DNA from: Flavobacteriaceae bacterium
Lineage (GTDB): Bacteria > Bacteroidota > Bacteroidia > Flavobacteriales > Flavobacteriaceae
Direction of reading: 5' to 3'
DNA length: 64,000 nt
Assembly: GCA_028284005.1 (NCBI GenBank)
Contig: JANQSO010000004.1
Span: 1-64,000, forward strand
Shown here: positions 1 through 8,611 of the stretch, piece after piece
How the letters are laid out: every line of letters starts with the position of its first letter
How positions within the stretch are numbered: the stretch's first letter is position 1
Notes under the pieces: model-generated
What the model was told of the DNA's origin: nothing
What the model saw: only the letters and a program-made list of their open reading frames with translations
The model's database searches: none
Translations under genes and position numbers: made by a program

Positions 1-782
1 TTTCCGGGTTCTTCATTATTAATTTGCTAACAGGTTATTCTTTAGCAAGCCTGGCTACACTAGGAGCGGTCTCTGCCGTGGTCTTACTTATTTTTAAAGA
101 TACTATTTTGGGTTTTGTGGCCAGTGTTCAGGTTTCGGTAAACGACATTGTACGCATTGGTGACTGGATCACATTTAGCAAATATGGTGCAGATGGTTAC
201 GTAACCGAAATTAACCTTGCAACAGTACGTGTTCAAAACTTTGATAATACGTTTACCACTATTCCTACCTATAGCCTGATTTCAGATTCTTTTCAGAATT
301 GGCGCGGAATGCAGGAATCGAAAGGAAGAAGAATAAAACGGTCTGTCTATATTAAGCAAAATTCAATAAAGTTTCTCTCTCCTGAAGAAATTGAAGAGTT
401 AAAGAAAATTCAACTTATAAAGCCATATATAGAGCACCGCCAAAAGGATATTGAAAAATACAATCAGCAAACTGAAGCAAATAAAGACTTATTGATCAAT
501 GGCAGAAACCAAACCAACCTGGGTGTCTTTAGAAAATATGCTGATGCCTTGCTACATGAAAATCCGGCCATTAATAAGGACCTGTTTTTAATGGTACGGC
601 ACTTGGCTCCTACAGATAAAGGTATCCCGCTGGAAATATTTTGCTTTAGCTATGACAAGAACTGGGTGAACTACGAGCATATTCAGGCAGATATCTTTGA
701 CCACTTATTAGCTGCAATTCCTTATTTTGGATTGGAAATTTTCGAATTACCAACAGGAAACGATCTTGAAAAGATCAACTAA
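1..782 (+). CDS. MscS-family (YbdG-like) mechanosensitive ion channel, 5' end missing
   Basis: The reading frame is open from the first bases of the window, so the gene begins upstream and only about 260 C-terminal residues are present; the TTG at 24 is not a convincing start. The visible part begins with the pore-lining helix, rich in Ala, Gly, Leu and Val, followed by the MscS beta-domain (DIVRIGDWI, then GADGYVTEIN) and a conserved QNWRGM...GRRIKR stretch that I associate with the YbdG/miniconductance branch of the MscS family. A roughly 130-residue cytoplasmic tail follows. Family knowledge says such channels open under membrane tension to release solutes in hypo-osmotic shock. Next to it is an oppositely oriented DUF72 gene, 65 bases away, so it ends its transcription unit. 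Confidence 0.85.
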   Translation, partial: SGFFIINLLTGYSLASLATLGAVSAVVLLIFKDTILGFVASVQVSVNDIVRIGDWITFSKYGADGYVTEINLATVRVQNFDNTFTTIPTYSLISDSFQNWRGMQESKGRRIKRSVYIKQNSIKFLSPEEIEELKKIQLIKPYIEHRQKDIEKYNQQTEANKDLLINGRNQTNLGVFRKYADALLHENPAINKDLFLMVRHLAPTDKGIPLEIFCFSYDKNWVNYEHIQADIFDHLLAAIPYFGLEIFELPTGNDLEKIN

Positions 783-847
783 CTACAACTTTCCGAAGTA
801 TTTTTTTGAGTATCGTTGAATGTTTCTACTTTACGTATGGAACTTCA

Positions 848-1738
848 TTAAAACAAGGTAGGCTGCTTATCTAATACAGGTACCTTTAATTGAGTACCTA
901 AACGATCATTTGCCTTTTTTATGAAATGAGCAGATAAGAGCGGTGATGCCTTTTCTATGTTCTGGTGCACAAAAAAATAAATATTTTGCAATCCTTGAGC
1001 AAGCCACTCTTCCAGCCTGTCTATCCAATCGTCCAAACGTGTATAATCGGTTTCATGGTTTGCCCCGTTATAGCGAATAAAAGCTGTATCACTTGTCATC
1101 CGCATATGTAACAGATCCCTCCTTCCGGCCGTATCCACAATAATATTTGTGACATTGTATTGTTCCAAAATAGCATACAATTCACTGGCAACTGTTTCAT
1201 CATTAAACCAGTCAGTATGGCGAAACTCAACTGCAAGATCAATATCTTTGGGGATAGCCTCAAAAAAAGGAATAAGCCTGTCCATATTCTTAGGAGAAAA
1301 ATTACCGTGCAATTGCAAAAAGGGCATTTGCAGTTTTTCTTTCAGGTTAGAAGCGTTTAAAATATACTCATTGAGGTAAGCTTCAAAATCATTCAGTCGT
1401 TTCCAATGACTCACGCCCTGAAATATTTTAGGAAAAAACCTGAAGTCTGCCGGTGTTTTCTCGTACCATCCTGCAAAAGTTTCAGCCGGAAATATCCTAT
1501 AAAAAGTAGCGTTGAGCTCTATGCTGTTGAATTGTGTTGCATAGTATTGTAATTCGTCCTTTGTTCCTCGTGGGTAAAAACCCTTTAGGTCTGCCCTGTT
1601 CCACTTAGCGCAACCCACATAAAGAATCGGAGGTTTTATTTCCTTTTTAGATCTTGAAAGTATTTCCCTGGTACCCGGATGGTCTTTGGGCAATGTAAAA
1701 TCAATTTCTCCCGGATCGTCAACTTTTCCAAAATTCAT
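848..1738 (-). CDS. DUF72 (YecE-like) family protein
   Basis: A 296-residue soluble protein with the DUF72 signature: YVGCAKWNRADLKGFYP near the N-terminus, NSIELNATFYR, then FRFFPKIF and a late FVHQN. DUF72 proteins fold as TIM barrels; their biochemical role is not established, so none is assigned. Length is slightly above the usual 240-290 residues because of an N-terminal extension of about 40 residues. The last five residues are QPTLF, which fits the QxxLF pattern of sliding-clamp-binding peptides (see findings). It is monocistronic, facing the MscS gene and diverging from the small unknown gene at 1939. Confidence 0.85.
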   Translation of the reverse strand: MNFGKVDDPGEIDFTLPKDHPGTREILSRSKKEIKPPILYVGCAKWNRADLKGFYPRGTKDELQYYATQFNSIELNATFYRIFPAETFAGWYEKTPADFRFFPKIFQGVSHWKRLNDFEAYLNEYILNASNLKEKLQMPFLQLHGNFSPKNMDRLIPFFEAIPKDIDLAVEFRHTDWFNDETVASELYAILEQYNVTNIIVDTAGRRDLLHMRMTSDTAFIRYNGANHETDYTRLDDWIDRLEEWLAQGLQNIYFFVHQNIEKASPLLSAHFIKKANDRLGTQLKVPVLDKQPTLF

Positions 1739-1938
1739 AACGCATCAATAATTATAATCAGTATTCAATGTAAAGTAAACTAGTTTCTTCCAAATTTAGG
1801 ACTTTAATACACTTGTCTTTATCAAAACTTAAAAAAGATATTAAGAAAGAAAAATTGTTGAAAACAAAGTTTATAACTATGCTGCGTTCAGAAAAAAACT
1901 ACAGGGCAATTTGTTACTTTTATTAAAACCAAAAGAAC

Positions 1939-2346
1939 ATGGACGCACGCGATACCGCTCTATTGAGTTTACGCCCCCGGATACCTTCAGCACAGTTAAA
2001 CGATTCAATGTCTTCTGAAGAATCTTTTCAAAACAAAACCCTACGGCCCATTTCCAAACTGCAAAATGATCTACTTGTTGCAGTTTTTAAGAATTATGTC
2101 CGAAAGCATAAAAATGTATTTTATGACCTTTCTATTGAAAAGCGGCTGGATTATATTGAAAATGCCATTCATAAGGATATGAAATTTCGCAATTCACTAA
2201 AAGGGATCATTATTGGCCAATTCACTATTGAAGAGTATGCGCTTTATACTGAAAATTCTTCGGCGCTAAACAAGCGAATGATGAATATTGTAAAGGAACG
2301 CCTTAAGAGCAATATTCAGCTTTTAGAATATGAGTACGCTCATTAA
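1939..2346 (+). CDS. Conserved-looking hypothetical protein, 135 aa
   Basis: I do not recognise this protein. It is soluble, without signal peptide or membrane segment, and the C-terminal 90 residues look largely helical and charged (for example FKNYVRKHKNVFYDL and a final block rich in Lys, Arg and Glu). The N-terminal 40 residues are Ser- and Pro-rich and probably disordered. Its start is the first ATG after a 200-base gap. The gene converges on the DUF3307 gene and overlaps its 3' end by 24 bases, so the two coding sequences share their last codons in opposite directions. Confidence 0.6.
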   Translation: MDARDTALLSLRPRIPSAQLNDSMSSEESFQNKTLRPISKLQNDLLVAVFKNYVRKHKNVFYDLSIEKRLDYIENAIHKDMKFRNSLKGIIIGQFTIEEYALYTENSSALNKRMMNIVKERLKSNIQLLEYEYAH

Positions 2347-3054
2347 GAACCCGATAATAATTGTAAGTGCAAAGCTCATAAGTGTCCCGATCAATACATA
2401 CTCCGTTTGCTTACGTGCTCCACTTTTGTTCTTATCGCTAAACCGCAAAATGGACTTTGCAGCAATTAAAAACCCTATGGCAGAAAAATTATGAGTAAGA
2501 ATAAATGTGAGCACCAAAATACGTTCAAAGATACCTATATAGCGGCCGGCCTTTTTTAGACTTGTTAGTTCTCCTTCCCTGGCAATCTCGTCCTGCCATC
2601 TTTGTGTTGCTTTCCCAATAATGAACCCGACAGGAAAAATTACTACTAAATACCCTGTTATGAGCGCTAATGCTTTTTTTGATGTAAATACCGATGCTAA
2701 AAATGGAAATACCTCTTCGCAATTCTCTGTGAGATACAGCCAAACCACCAATAGAACCAGCAGGTGAAGCAATTGGTCGAGTAAGAAGTATTTTAAAGAA
2801 TCGTCCTTTTGGTATAGCTTCCACAGATCAATGAAAAAATGGGTGACACTAATAATAATGGGTATGGCCCACATGTTCCAGTCCTGCACAATAAGATAGG
2901 TCAGTACGCCCGCCAATAATGCATGAACGTACAGGAACCATGATCTTAGTTTGCGCTCTCGTTTTTGCAATACAAGGCCCTGCGTTTGCAAAACAAAATC
3001 TGTAAGGATATGCGCCAGCAGCAATTGTAACGCTAATACTGTTTCCGGATTCAT
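2323..3054 (-). CDS. DUF3307 family integral membrane protein
   Basis: A 243-residue polytopic membrane protein with about seven hydrophobic segments. The first carries the conserved LLAHILTDFVLQ pattern and the third THFFIDLWK; these buried His/Asp residues are typical of DUF3307 and suggest a catalytic or ion-binding site within the membrane, although no function is known. Its start codon overlaps the end of satD by 4 bases, so the two are translationally coupled. SatD and DUF3307 are commonly paired in Bacteroidota, to my knowledge, which implies one functional unit. Confidence 0.8.
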   Translation of the reverse strand: MNPETVLALQLLLAHILTDFVLQTQGLVLQKRERKLRSWFLYVHALLAGVLTYLIVQDWNMWAIPIIISVTHFFIDLWKLYQKDDSLKYFLLDQLLHLLVLLVVWLYLTENCEEVFPFLASVFTSKKALALITGYLVVIFPVGFIIGKATQRWQDEIAREGELTSLKKAGRYIGIFERILVLTFILTHNFSAIGFLIAAKSILRFSDKNKSGARKQTEYVLIGTLMSFALTIIIGFLMSVLIF

Positions 3055-3719
3055 ACAAAATACTTTTGAGCTACCTGTTCATAGCGTTTTAACAATAATT
3101 GAATTTCTTCCCATCCGGCTGCTTTTTTACGCAGATGTATTGCGGTTTGACTTCGCTTCAACTTATTCGCAATTTGTTGTTCGGTATGGCCTTTTAAAAG
3201 ATAATGAACTACTTCTGCAGAAGCCGTGGACCATCGGTCCGTAATAGCATCTAAGAACTTAAAACTAACTTTAAATTCTTCATTGATCTCAAGATTTGAA
3301 GTAGTAAGCGCCATTTTAGAACCTTCGGACTTCATTGCGTCCAGGGTCCTTCCGGAAAACTGAAATGCCTCTCCATTGCTCTCCTCCAAGACTTTCTTTT
3401 GGTAAATAGCTTTTCCTACCCCAATTGAAATTCTAATATCTGCCAATGGTGCTTTATTTTTAGCACCTTCCTTTTTATCTATATATTTTGTGACAGCGGT
3501 TTTTATTTGCATGGCAGCCGCTAAAGCTATTTTTGGGTCTTCGATCACTCCCTGAAAACTATCACCTCGATATATGGAAAATGTAATGTCTGTCTTTGGG
3601 TGACAGCTAATAATATCCAGAAACTCTTGTTTTAGAAGCTTTATTACTCCTGTAAGCAATGATGCTTCATACCGAGAAGAATTTATAAGATCTCCACTAA
3701 GTACTGCTATTGTTTTCAT
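3051..3719 (-). CDS. SatD family protein with C-terminal helix-turn-helix
   Basis: A 222-residue protein. The N-terminal 150 residues contain the SatD hallmarks: AVLSGDLINSSRY at the start, FSIYRGDSFQG, and IRISIGVGK, a layout reminiscent of nucleotidyl-cyclase-like ferredoxin folds. The C-terminal 55 residues form a probable helix-turn-helix (LLKGHTEQQIANKLKRSQTA), so the protein could bind DNA. Length agrees with the family. It is the first gene of a two-gene unit with DUF3307 (4-base overlap). The region directly upstream carries three phased palindromes, which makes autoregulation an attractive inference. SatD function itself is not established. Confidence 0.8.
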   Translation of the reverse strand: MKTIAVLSGDLINSSRYEASLLTGVIKLLKQEFLDIISCHPKTDITFSIYRGDSFQGVIEDPKIALAAAMQIKTAVTKYIDKKEGAKNKAPLADIRISIGVGKAIYQKKVLEESNGEAFQFSGRTLDAMKSEGSKMALTTSNLEINEEFKVSFKFLDAITDRWSTASAEVVHYLLKGHTEQQIANKLKRSQTAIHLRKKAAGWEEIQLLLKRYEQVAQKYFV

Positions 3720-3730
3720 AATACTACAAA

Positions 3731-3810
3731 TTATAAGTCTTTTAGCTTATAAATTATAATTATAAGTTTATAGGCTTATAAAAAGCAATAATAGGCCAAA
3801 AAGCTTATAA
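3731..3810. promoter_or_regulatory. Three phased 22-bp palindromes upstream of satD (candidate operator)
   Basis: The sequence shows TTATAAG-N8-CTTATAA at 3731-3752 and again at 3760-3781, and a degenerate third copy TAATAGG-N8-CTTATAA at 3789-3810. The repeats start exactly 29 bp apart. The nearest arm is 11 bases upstream of the satD start codon. On the minus strand a TTG, followed 16 bases later by a weak -7-like TAAGCTTT, overlaps the third copy, so a bound protein could block transcription. Binding by the helix-turn-helix of SatD is inference only. Confidence 0.6.
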
Positions 3811-3845
3811 TTGCAAATTTTTACAATATTAATTTTTATTTACTA

Positions 3846-4529
3846 TTAGCTTTTAAGCATTGAAACACCATTGAGGTCGGTAGTTAATACTTCACTCATA
3901 TAATCAAAGTAAGGGCGAAGTAGTTCGTAATGATACAATAGATTATCTTTAAAATCTTTGGAGAGTACCTCGGCATCTGTGAAATTATGCACCACAAAAT
4001 AGCTCTTCAGCCTGATAAGATCTATATTCGGGTCCTCTTTACTAAATCCTTTCGGGGCAGTCTTTACAGCGTATTCCTGAATGAAGCCATTAAAGGCTTT
4101 CTTAAAATCTTTCTGATTTAAAATTTTTCGAATGTCTGAGGAATCCATTTCAAATTCTTTACGAATTCGTAACAGATCTGCAGGTTCTGGGCTAAAAAAA
4201 CCACCGGCCATTGCCGATTTTCCGGGCTCCAAACGCAAATAATATCCACCTCTTCTGTCCTCTCCTGCCCTGCTATAACTAACACTTCTATGGACGTTAT
4301 ACGGTGTCTTGTCTTTGCTAAAGCGAATATCGCGGTTAATACGAAATACTTTCAGTTTTGCAATTTTGTCTGTTTTATTAAGCCCTTCCTCAACCTCAGC
4401 ATAAAAGGCCTTCAGTATTTTCTCATTGGCCTGATACTCTTTTTTATGCTCCTGCATCCAATCGCGATGGTTATTTTTCTTCAGATTATTTAAAAAAGTA
4501 AAAACTGATTTTGGAATAATAGTACTCAT
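3846..4529 (-). CDS. DUF2461 (TIGR02453) family protein
   Basis: The preferred start is the ATG at 4529, which gives 227 residues beginning MSTIIPKSVFTFL; an in-frame ATG at 4574 would add a hydrophobic 15-residue extension that family members lack. Hallmarks are FLNNLKKNNHRDWM near the N-terminus, IRFSKDKTPYN around residue 80, and GGYYLRLEPG followed by AGGFFSPEP. These define DUF2461, a soluble family of unknown function. The gene reads toward satD, but 126 bases carrying the palindrome array separate them, so satD probably has its own promoter. Confidence 0.85.
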   Translation of the reverse strand: MSTIIPKSVFTFLNNLKKNNHRDWMQEHKKEYQANEKILKAFYAEVEEGLNKTDKIAKLKVFRINRDIRFSKDKTPYNVHRSVSYSRAGEDRRGGYYLRLEPGKSAMAGGFFSPEPADLLRIRKEFEMDSSDIRKILNQKDFKKAFNGFIQEYAVKTAPKGFSKEDPNIDLIRLKSYFVVHNFTDAEVLSKDFKDNLLYHYELLRPYFDYMSEVLTTDLNGVSMLKS

Positions 4530-4603
4530 TTCATTTTTTTTAGAAAGATAAAGATAAATTAAAAATATGTACATTTATAAGGTTCAACTTTAAACCAATC
4601 GAT

Positions 4604-5035
4604 ATGACAACAACAAATAAACCCAATACAGGATTTTGGATAATCGCTGTACTTGCCCTTATCTGGAACATTATGGGTGTTTTTCAGTATTTGTCTTCTA
4701 CACTTATGAAAGACGAAATGAGGGAGTTAATGACCGAAGACCAACTGGCACTAATGGATTCGTTGCCAGCATGGTATACAGCAGCTTTTGCTATTGCAGT
4801 CTTTTCGGGGCTTTTAGGCTGTTTACTATTATTGATGAGAAGAAAATGGGCCGTTCCGGTCTTTCTGGTATCATTACTTGCAGTACTTGTGCAAATGGGA
4901 TACTGGTTGTTTGCAACAGACGCAATGGAAGTTTATGGCACACAGGCAGTAATAATGCCGTTAATTGTGATTATTGTAGCAATTTTCCTATATTTCTATA
5001 GTAAAGGAGCATCTCAAAAAAATTGGCTGAGATAG
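4604..5035 (+). CDS. Small four-helix integral membrane protein, unknown function
   Basis: A 143-residue protein with four predicted membrane spans (about residues 11-30, 58-79, 84-105 and 115-135). A charged stretch between spans 1 and 2 contains KDEMRELMTEDQ. I know similar proteins as conserved hypotheticals in Flavobacteriia, sometimes misnamed sugar transporters; there is no evidence here for transport. It diverges from the DUF2461 gene with 74 bases between start codons and ends in front of a clear hairpin terminator, so it is a single-gene unit. Confidence 0.75.
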   Translation: MTTTNKPNTGFWIIAVLALIWNIMGVFQYLSSTLMKDEMRELMTEDQLALMDSLPAWYTAAFAIAVFSGLLGCLLLLMRRKWAVPVFLVSLLAVLVQMGYWLFATDAMEVYGTQAVIMPLIVIIVAIFLYFYSKGASQKNWLR

Positions 5036-5054
5036 TTAATATTATATATTTAAT

Positions 5055-5088
5055 AAAAAAAGGCTGAATAGATTTTCAGCCTTTTTTA
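5055..5088 (+). terminator. Rho-independent terminator
   Basis: AGGCTGAA (5061-5068) pairs with TTCAGCCT (5075-5082) across a 6-base loop, extended by an A-tract before and a T-tract after. It lies 20 bases after the stop of the small membrane protein gene, and the A/T symmetry would also let it work on the minus strand. Confidence 0.85.
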
Positions 5089-5194
5089 TTGACTTGCTTA
5101 CAATACCTGCATTTTATCCTTCTTCCATAAAGAAATAACGCTTTATAAATAAGATCAAATTTATGTTCAAAATAATGTGGAAAAGATGTGAAGT

Positions 5195-5230
5195 TTTGTC
5201 AATGTAAAGCCAATAATTTTTATAGATTTG
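5195..5230 (+). promoter_or_regulatory. Candidate Bacteroidota-type promoter for the ompA-like operon
   Basis: A TTTG at 5195-5198 and a -7 box TAGATTTG (pattern TAnnTTTG) at 5223-5230 precede the OmpA-like gene. The 24-base spacer is slightly longer than usual, so confidence is limited. The implied leader is about 50 bases. Confidence 0.35.
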
Positions 5231-5285
5231 TTAAGAGTGCTTATATAAATCCTTAAATCATTGTAAAACCGCCCTTCGCCACAAA

Positions 5286-6275
5286 ATGAAAAATTTTTTA
5301 ATTGCTTTTGCTGTATTTCTGGTGTGGTCATTTTTCGGGCTATGGTTATATTCCAGATTTCAACCAAATGGTAATACTGAAATAGCAAATAATAATTTGG
5401 AAAAAGATTCTCTTGTAAAAGGAACTGAAAACCGTACTTCCGTGGAAGACTCTATTTTACCTATAATTACTATAGAGGATTCTTTATTTGTTGCTCAGGA
5501 AAACCAAATTGAGATCACAGAAACAGCTTCGGGCCTGAAGGCAATTACAAGCGATGGAGATATTATTTTCCTTTTTACTGAAGGTATTATAATTACAAAG
5601 AACAGCCCGGAAATAAATATTCCGGAGAGCACAATAGATTTTAAATACAAACTGAATACATTTATACTGGAACATCCCGACCGTGAAATTCATATTTCAT
5701 CTGTCTATAGTGCTGATGAAAATATTGAATCTCCAAATTTAGGAATTCAAAGAGGGAGAAAGATCAAGAATATACTCGTTCAAACCGGAATTCCGTCCGA
5801 AAAAATAGTAATAAAGCCCTTCATTAAGGAAATTGATTTTAAGGAAGACCAAACCTTTACCAATAGCTTTTCCTTTTTGTTTAAGCCTCTGGATACTGCA
5901 AGAATTGAAGCTTTAAAAAACAAGATTCCCGAATCCAGAATTGTATACCCAAGTTTTTCTACAACAGGGATCCTGGTAAATGAAAATCTTAAAACACTCT
6001 TAAGTGAAGTGATCCAGATCGTTGATGAAAACCCGGAAATTAAGATTGAGGTCATTGGACATACAGATAATGTAGGAAACGCTACAGACAATTATATCAT
6101 GGGGCTACAATTTGCAAGGCAAGTGAGGTGGTATTTGGTAAATAGAGGTAATATAGACCGCAAGAAAATAAAGGCTATTTCGAAAGGGGAATCAGAACCG
6201 CTGGATACTAATAATACAGACTCAGGAAGAAAGGCCAATAGGAGAATTGAAGTAAAATTTTATATGAACAAATGA
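5286..6275 (+). CDS. Membrane-anchored OmpA-family protein
   Basis: A 329-residue protein. Residues 4-24 form a single hydrophobic anchor or uncleaved signal, followed by a polar linker. The C-terminal 110 residues are an OmpA/MotB peptidoglycan-binding domain: EVIGHTDNVGN, a central helix with LQFARQVRWYL, and GRKANRRIEVKFY at the end. The preceding 120 residues (about 85-205) look like a second, degenerate copy with IHISSVYSADEN in place of the GHTD motif and without the NRR motif. It probably tethers an inner-membrane complex to peptidoglycan in the periplasm. Its stop overlaps the next start by 4 bases, so the two products are likely made together. Confidence 0.8.
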   Translation: MKNFLIAFAVFLVWSFFGLWLYSRFQPNGNTEIANNNLEKDSLVKGTENRTSVEDSILPIITIEDSLFVAQENQIEITETASGLKAITSDGDIIFLFTEGIIITKNSPEINIPESTIDFKYKLNTFILEHPDREIHISSVYSADENIESPNLGIQRGRKIKNILVQTGIPSEKIVIKPFIKEIDFKEDQTFTNSFSFLFKPLDTARIEALKNKIPESRIVYPSFSTTGILVNENLKTLLSEVIQIVDENPEIKIEVIGHTDNVGNATDNYIMGLQFARQVRWYLVNRGNIDRKKIKAISKGESEPLDTNNTDSGRKANRRIEVKFYMNK

Positions 6276-6847
6276 CAGATCCAATAGATTTTATAAATCA
6301 GCACCCTGAGTTTGCCGGCATTTTTATTTTAATGTTGAGCGCATTCCTTATTGGCTATTTTTCTTCATTGTGGCTTCATAAATCAAAATATAAACAAACC
6401 ATAAACAGGTTAAAAAAAGAAGTTAATTCTCTTAGGTCCCCAAAAAAGGCTCACGACATCGAAACTATTTTTACAGAAATAAAACCAAAGATCATAGAAG
6501 TTGTAAAAGAAACACAAGAAGAGATAACCCCTTCGCCTGCTCCGCCTGAAAAGATCGTTGAAAAGGCCAGGACCAGTTATGTGACCTATACAAAATCTGC
6601 TCCCGAGCTAAATTATGATAATTTTGGCTATGCTACTGCCGAAGACAGTGATGACCTCACTCAAATAAATGGTATTGGGCCTTATATTGAGCAAAAACTC
6701 AATGAAATTAATATATATACCTACGACCAGATAAGCCGCTTGACCGATAGGGATATCATGACCATCACCGAACTTATCGATTTTTTTCCGGGAAGAATAG
6801 AACGCGATAACTGGGTAGGCCAGGCCAAAGCACTTAAAGTCCATTAA
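6272..6847 (+). CDS. Inner-membrane protein with C-terminal helix-hairpin-helix domain
   Basis: A 191-residue protein. One membrane span lies at about residues 14-33 (FAGIFILMLSAFLIGYFSSL), followed by a basic, probably coiled region and a Pro/Glu-rich linker. The C-terminal 60 residues contain LTQINGIGPYIEQKLNEI, a helix-hairpin-helix of the type also seen in DUF4332-like and NADH-dehydrogenase-E-like tails. Such domains often bind DNA or proteins in the cytoplasm. The gene is coupled by a 4-base overlap to the OmpA-like gene and followed one base later by the symporter. A joint role is inferred from this organisation only. Confidence 0.7.
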   Translation: MTDPIDFINQHPEFAGIFILMLSAFLIGYFSSLWLHKSKYKQTINRLKKEVNSLRSPKKAHDIETIFTEIKPKIIEVVKETQEEITPSPAPPEKIVEKARTSYVTYTKSAPELNYDNFGYATAEDSDDLTQINGIGPYIEQKLNEINIYTYDQISRLTDRDIMTITELIDFFPGRIERDNWVGQAKALKVH

Positions 6848-6848
6848 G

Positions 6849-8606
6849 ATGAAGTTAGCTACTCTCGACTGGATTCTTATCCTTTCCTTTTTTGCAGTTT
6901 TTTTAATTATCGGGGTCATAGTTGCAAAACGATCCGGTAAAGACACAAAAGAGTTTTTCTTGTCCGGAAGAAATATGCCCTGGTGGTTATTGGGTATTTC
7001 TATGGTAGCCACTACCTTTTCTGCAGATACTCCAAATCTGGTCACCGATATAGTACGTCAAAACGGAGTTTCAGGAAATTGGGTTTGGTGGACCTTTTTA
7101 ATTACCGGGATGTTGACAGTTTTTGTATACGCAAAGCTATGGCGCCGGTCAAAAGTATTAACAGACCTACAATTTTACGAACTGCGCTATAGTGGGAAAG
7201 AAGCTGCCTTTTTAAGAGGTTTCCGAGCTATTTACCTCGGTGTTTTCTTTAATGTGATGATTATGGCATCTGTATGTTTGGCTGCTATAAAGATTGGAGG
7301 CATCCTCTTTGATCTGGCTCCCTGGGAATGTGTTTTATATGCTTCGATCGTAACCGTTTTGTATAGTTCGATTGGTGGCCTTCGTGGTGTGATCTTTACA
7401 GATTTCTTACAATTTATCATTGCAATGATAGGCTCGATCTGGGCAGCATATTATATAGTGACCATGCCGGAAATTGGAGGGCTTGAAAGTTTACTTACTC
7501 ATGAAAATGTTTCAGGAAAACTAAACTTTTTTCCAAATTTTAGTGATTCAAAATCTTTACTGGTCCTCTTGATAATCCCAATTGCAGTTCAATGGTGGAG
7601 TGTCTGGTATCCGGGAGCTGAGCCCGGAGGTGGTGGCTATATTGCACAGCGTATGCTTTCTGCCAAAGATGAAAAGAATGCGATTGGTGCCACCCTCCTT
7701 TTTAATGTGGCACATTATGCGCTACGCCCCTGGCCGTGGATCATTATCGCATTGGCTTCTTTGATATTATACCCGCAACTTTCGGATATAGGAAATGAAT
7801 TCCCCAATGCCGTATTAGGGCACGATCTGGGATATCCGGCAATGCTTATCAACTTACCTGCAGGTCTACTTGGCCTGGTGGTAGCTTCTTTGATCGCTGC
7901 ATTTATGAGCACTATTTCCACACACCTTAATTGGGGTTCCTCTTATATTTCTCTCGATTTCTATAAGCGCTTTGTAAAACCCGAAGCGACCGAAAAAGAA
8001 TTGGTGAATGTTGGAAGGCTCTCAACCGTTATTTTAATGATACTGGCAGCATTAATGGCATTGGCCCTGAGTAGCGCTTTAAGCACTTTTGCCATCTTGT
8101 TGCAGATTGGGGCCGGAACAGGATTAATTTTTATTCTAAGGTGGTTCTGGTGGCGCGTAAATGCCTATAGTGAAATTACAGGAATGGTCGTTTCATTTAT
8201 AGTGGCCTTGTTTTTTGAATTTATCGAATTAGGCCTTGAAGATCATGAAAAACTAGTCTATGGAGTTGCCATAACAACAATTAGCTGGATCGTGGTTACT
8301 TTGTTAACCCGGCCAACAGATTCTAAAATCTTAGGAAATTTTTACAATGCGGTCACTCCTTATGGAAATGGCTGGAAGTCTTTTAAAAAGATCGCTTCAC
8401 AAAAGAATATTGAATTGAAAACTACCAATGATGTCTTTACTATTGATCTGGCTTCCATGCTTCTTGGAATTTTGTTCGTTTACGCTTCCTTGTTCGCTAC
8501 GGGCTATATTATTTACGGAAATATGATTGGAGCGACTATTCTTATAGCCATAGCGGTAATTTCCGCATTCTTTATTTTCAGGCTTTGGAAAAAGAAAACA
8601 AACTAA
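6849..8606 (+). CDS. Sodium:solute symporter (SSS family)
   Basis: A 585-residue protein with about 13 to 14 hydrophobic spans. Near the N-terminus is the family pattern KRSGKDTKEFFLSGRNMPWW and then MVATTFSADTPN, which in SSS transporters forms part of the sodium and substrate sites. A long hydrophilic loop around GAEPGGGGYIAQRML is also typical. The family imports sugars, amino acids, vitamins or sialic acids with sodium; the sequence does not tell me which. Start is the ATG two bases after the preceding stop. It is the last gene of the ompA-like operon and converges on the sensor kinase gene with 5 bases between them. Confidence 0.85.
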   Translation: MKLATLDWILILSFFAVFLIIGVIVAKRSGKDTKEFFLSGRNMPWWLLGISMVATTFSADTPNLVTDIVRQNGVSGNWVWWTFLITGMLTVFVYAKLWRRSKVLTDLQFYELRYSGKEAAFLRGFRAIYLGVFFNVMIMASVCLAAIKIGGILFDLAPWECVLYASIVTVLYSSIGGLRGVIFTDFLQFIIAMIGSIWAAYYIVTMPEIGGLESLLTHENVSGKLNFFPNFSDSKSLLVLLIIPIAVQWWSVWYPGAEPGGGGYIAQRMLSAKDEKNAIGATLLFNVAHYALRPWPWIIIALASLILYPQLSDIGNEFPNAVLGHDLGYPAMLINLPAGLLGLVVASLIAAFMSTISTHLNWGSSYISLDFYKRFVKPEATEKELVNVGRLSTVILMILAALMALALSSALSTFAILLQIGAGTGLIFILRWFWWRVNAYSEITGMVVSFIVALFFEFIELGLEDHEKLVYGVAITTISWIVVTLLTRPTDSKILGNFYNAVTPYGNGWKSFKKIASQKNIELKTTNDVFTIDLASMLLGILFVYASLFATGYIIYGNMIGATILIAIAVISAFFIFRLWKKKTN

Positions 8607-8611
8607 TCCAA

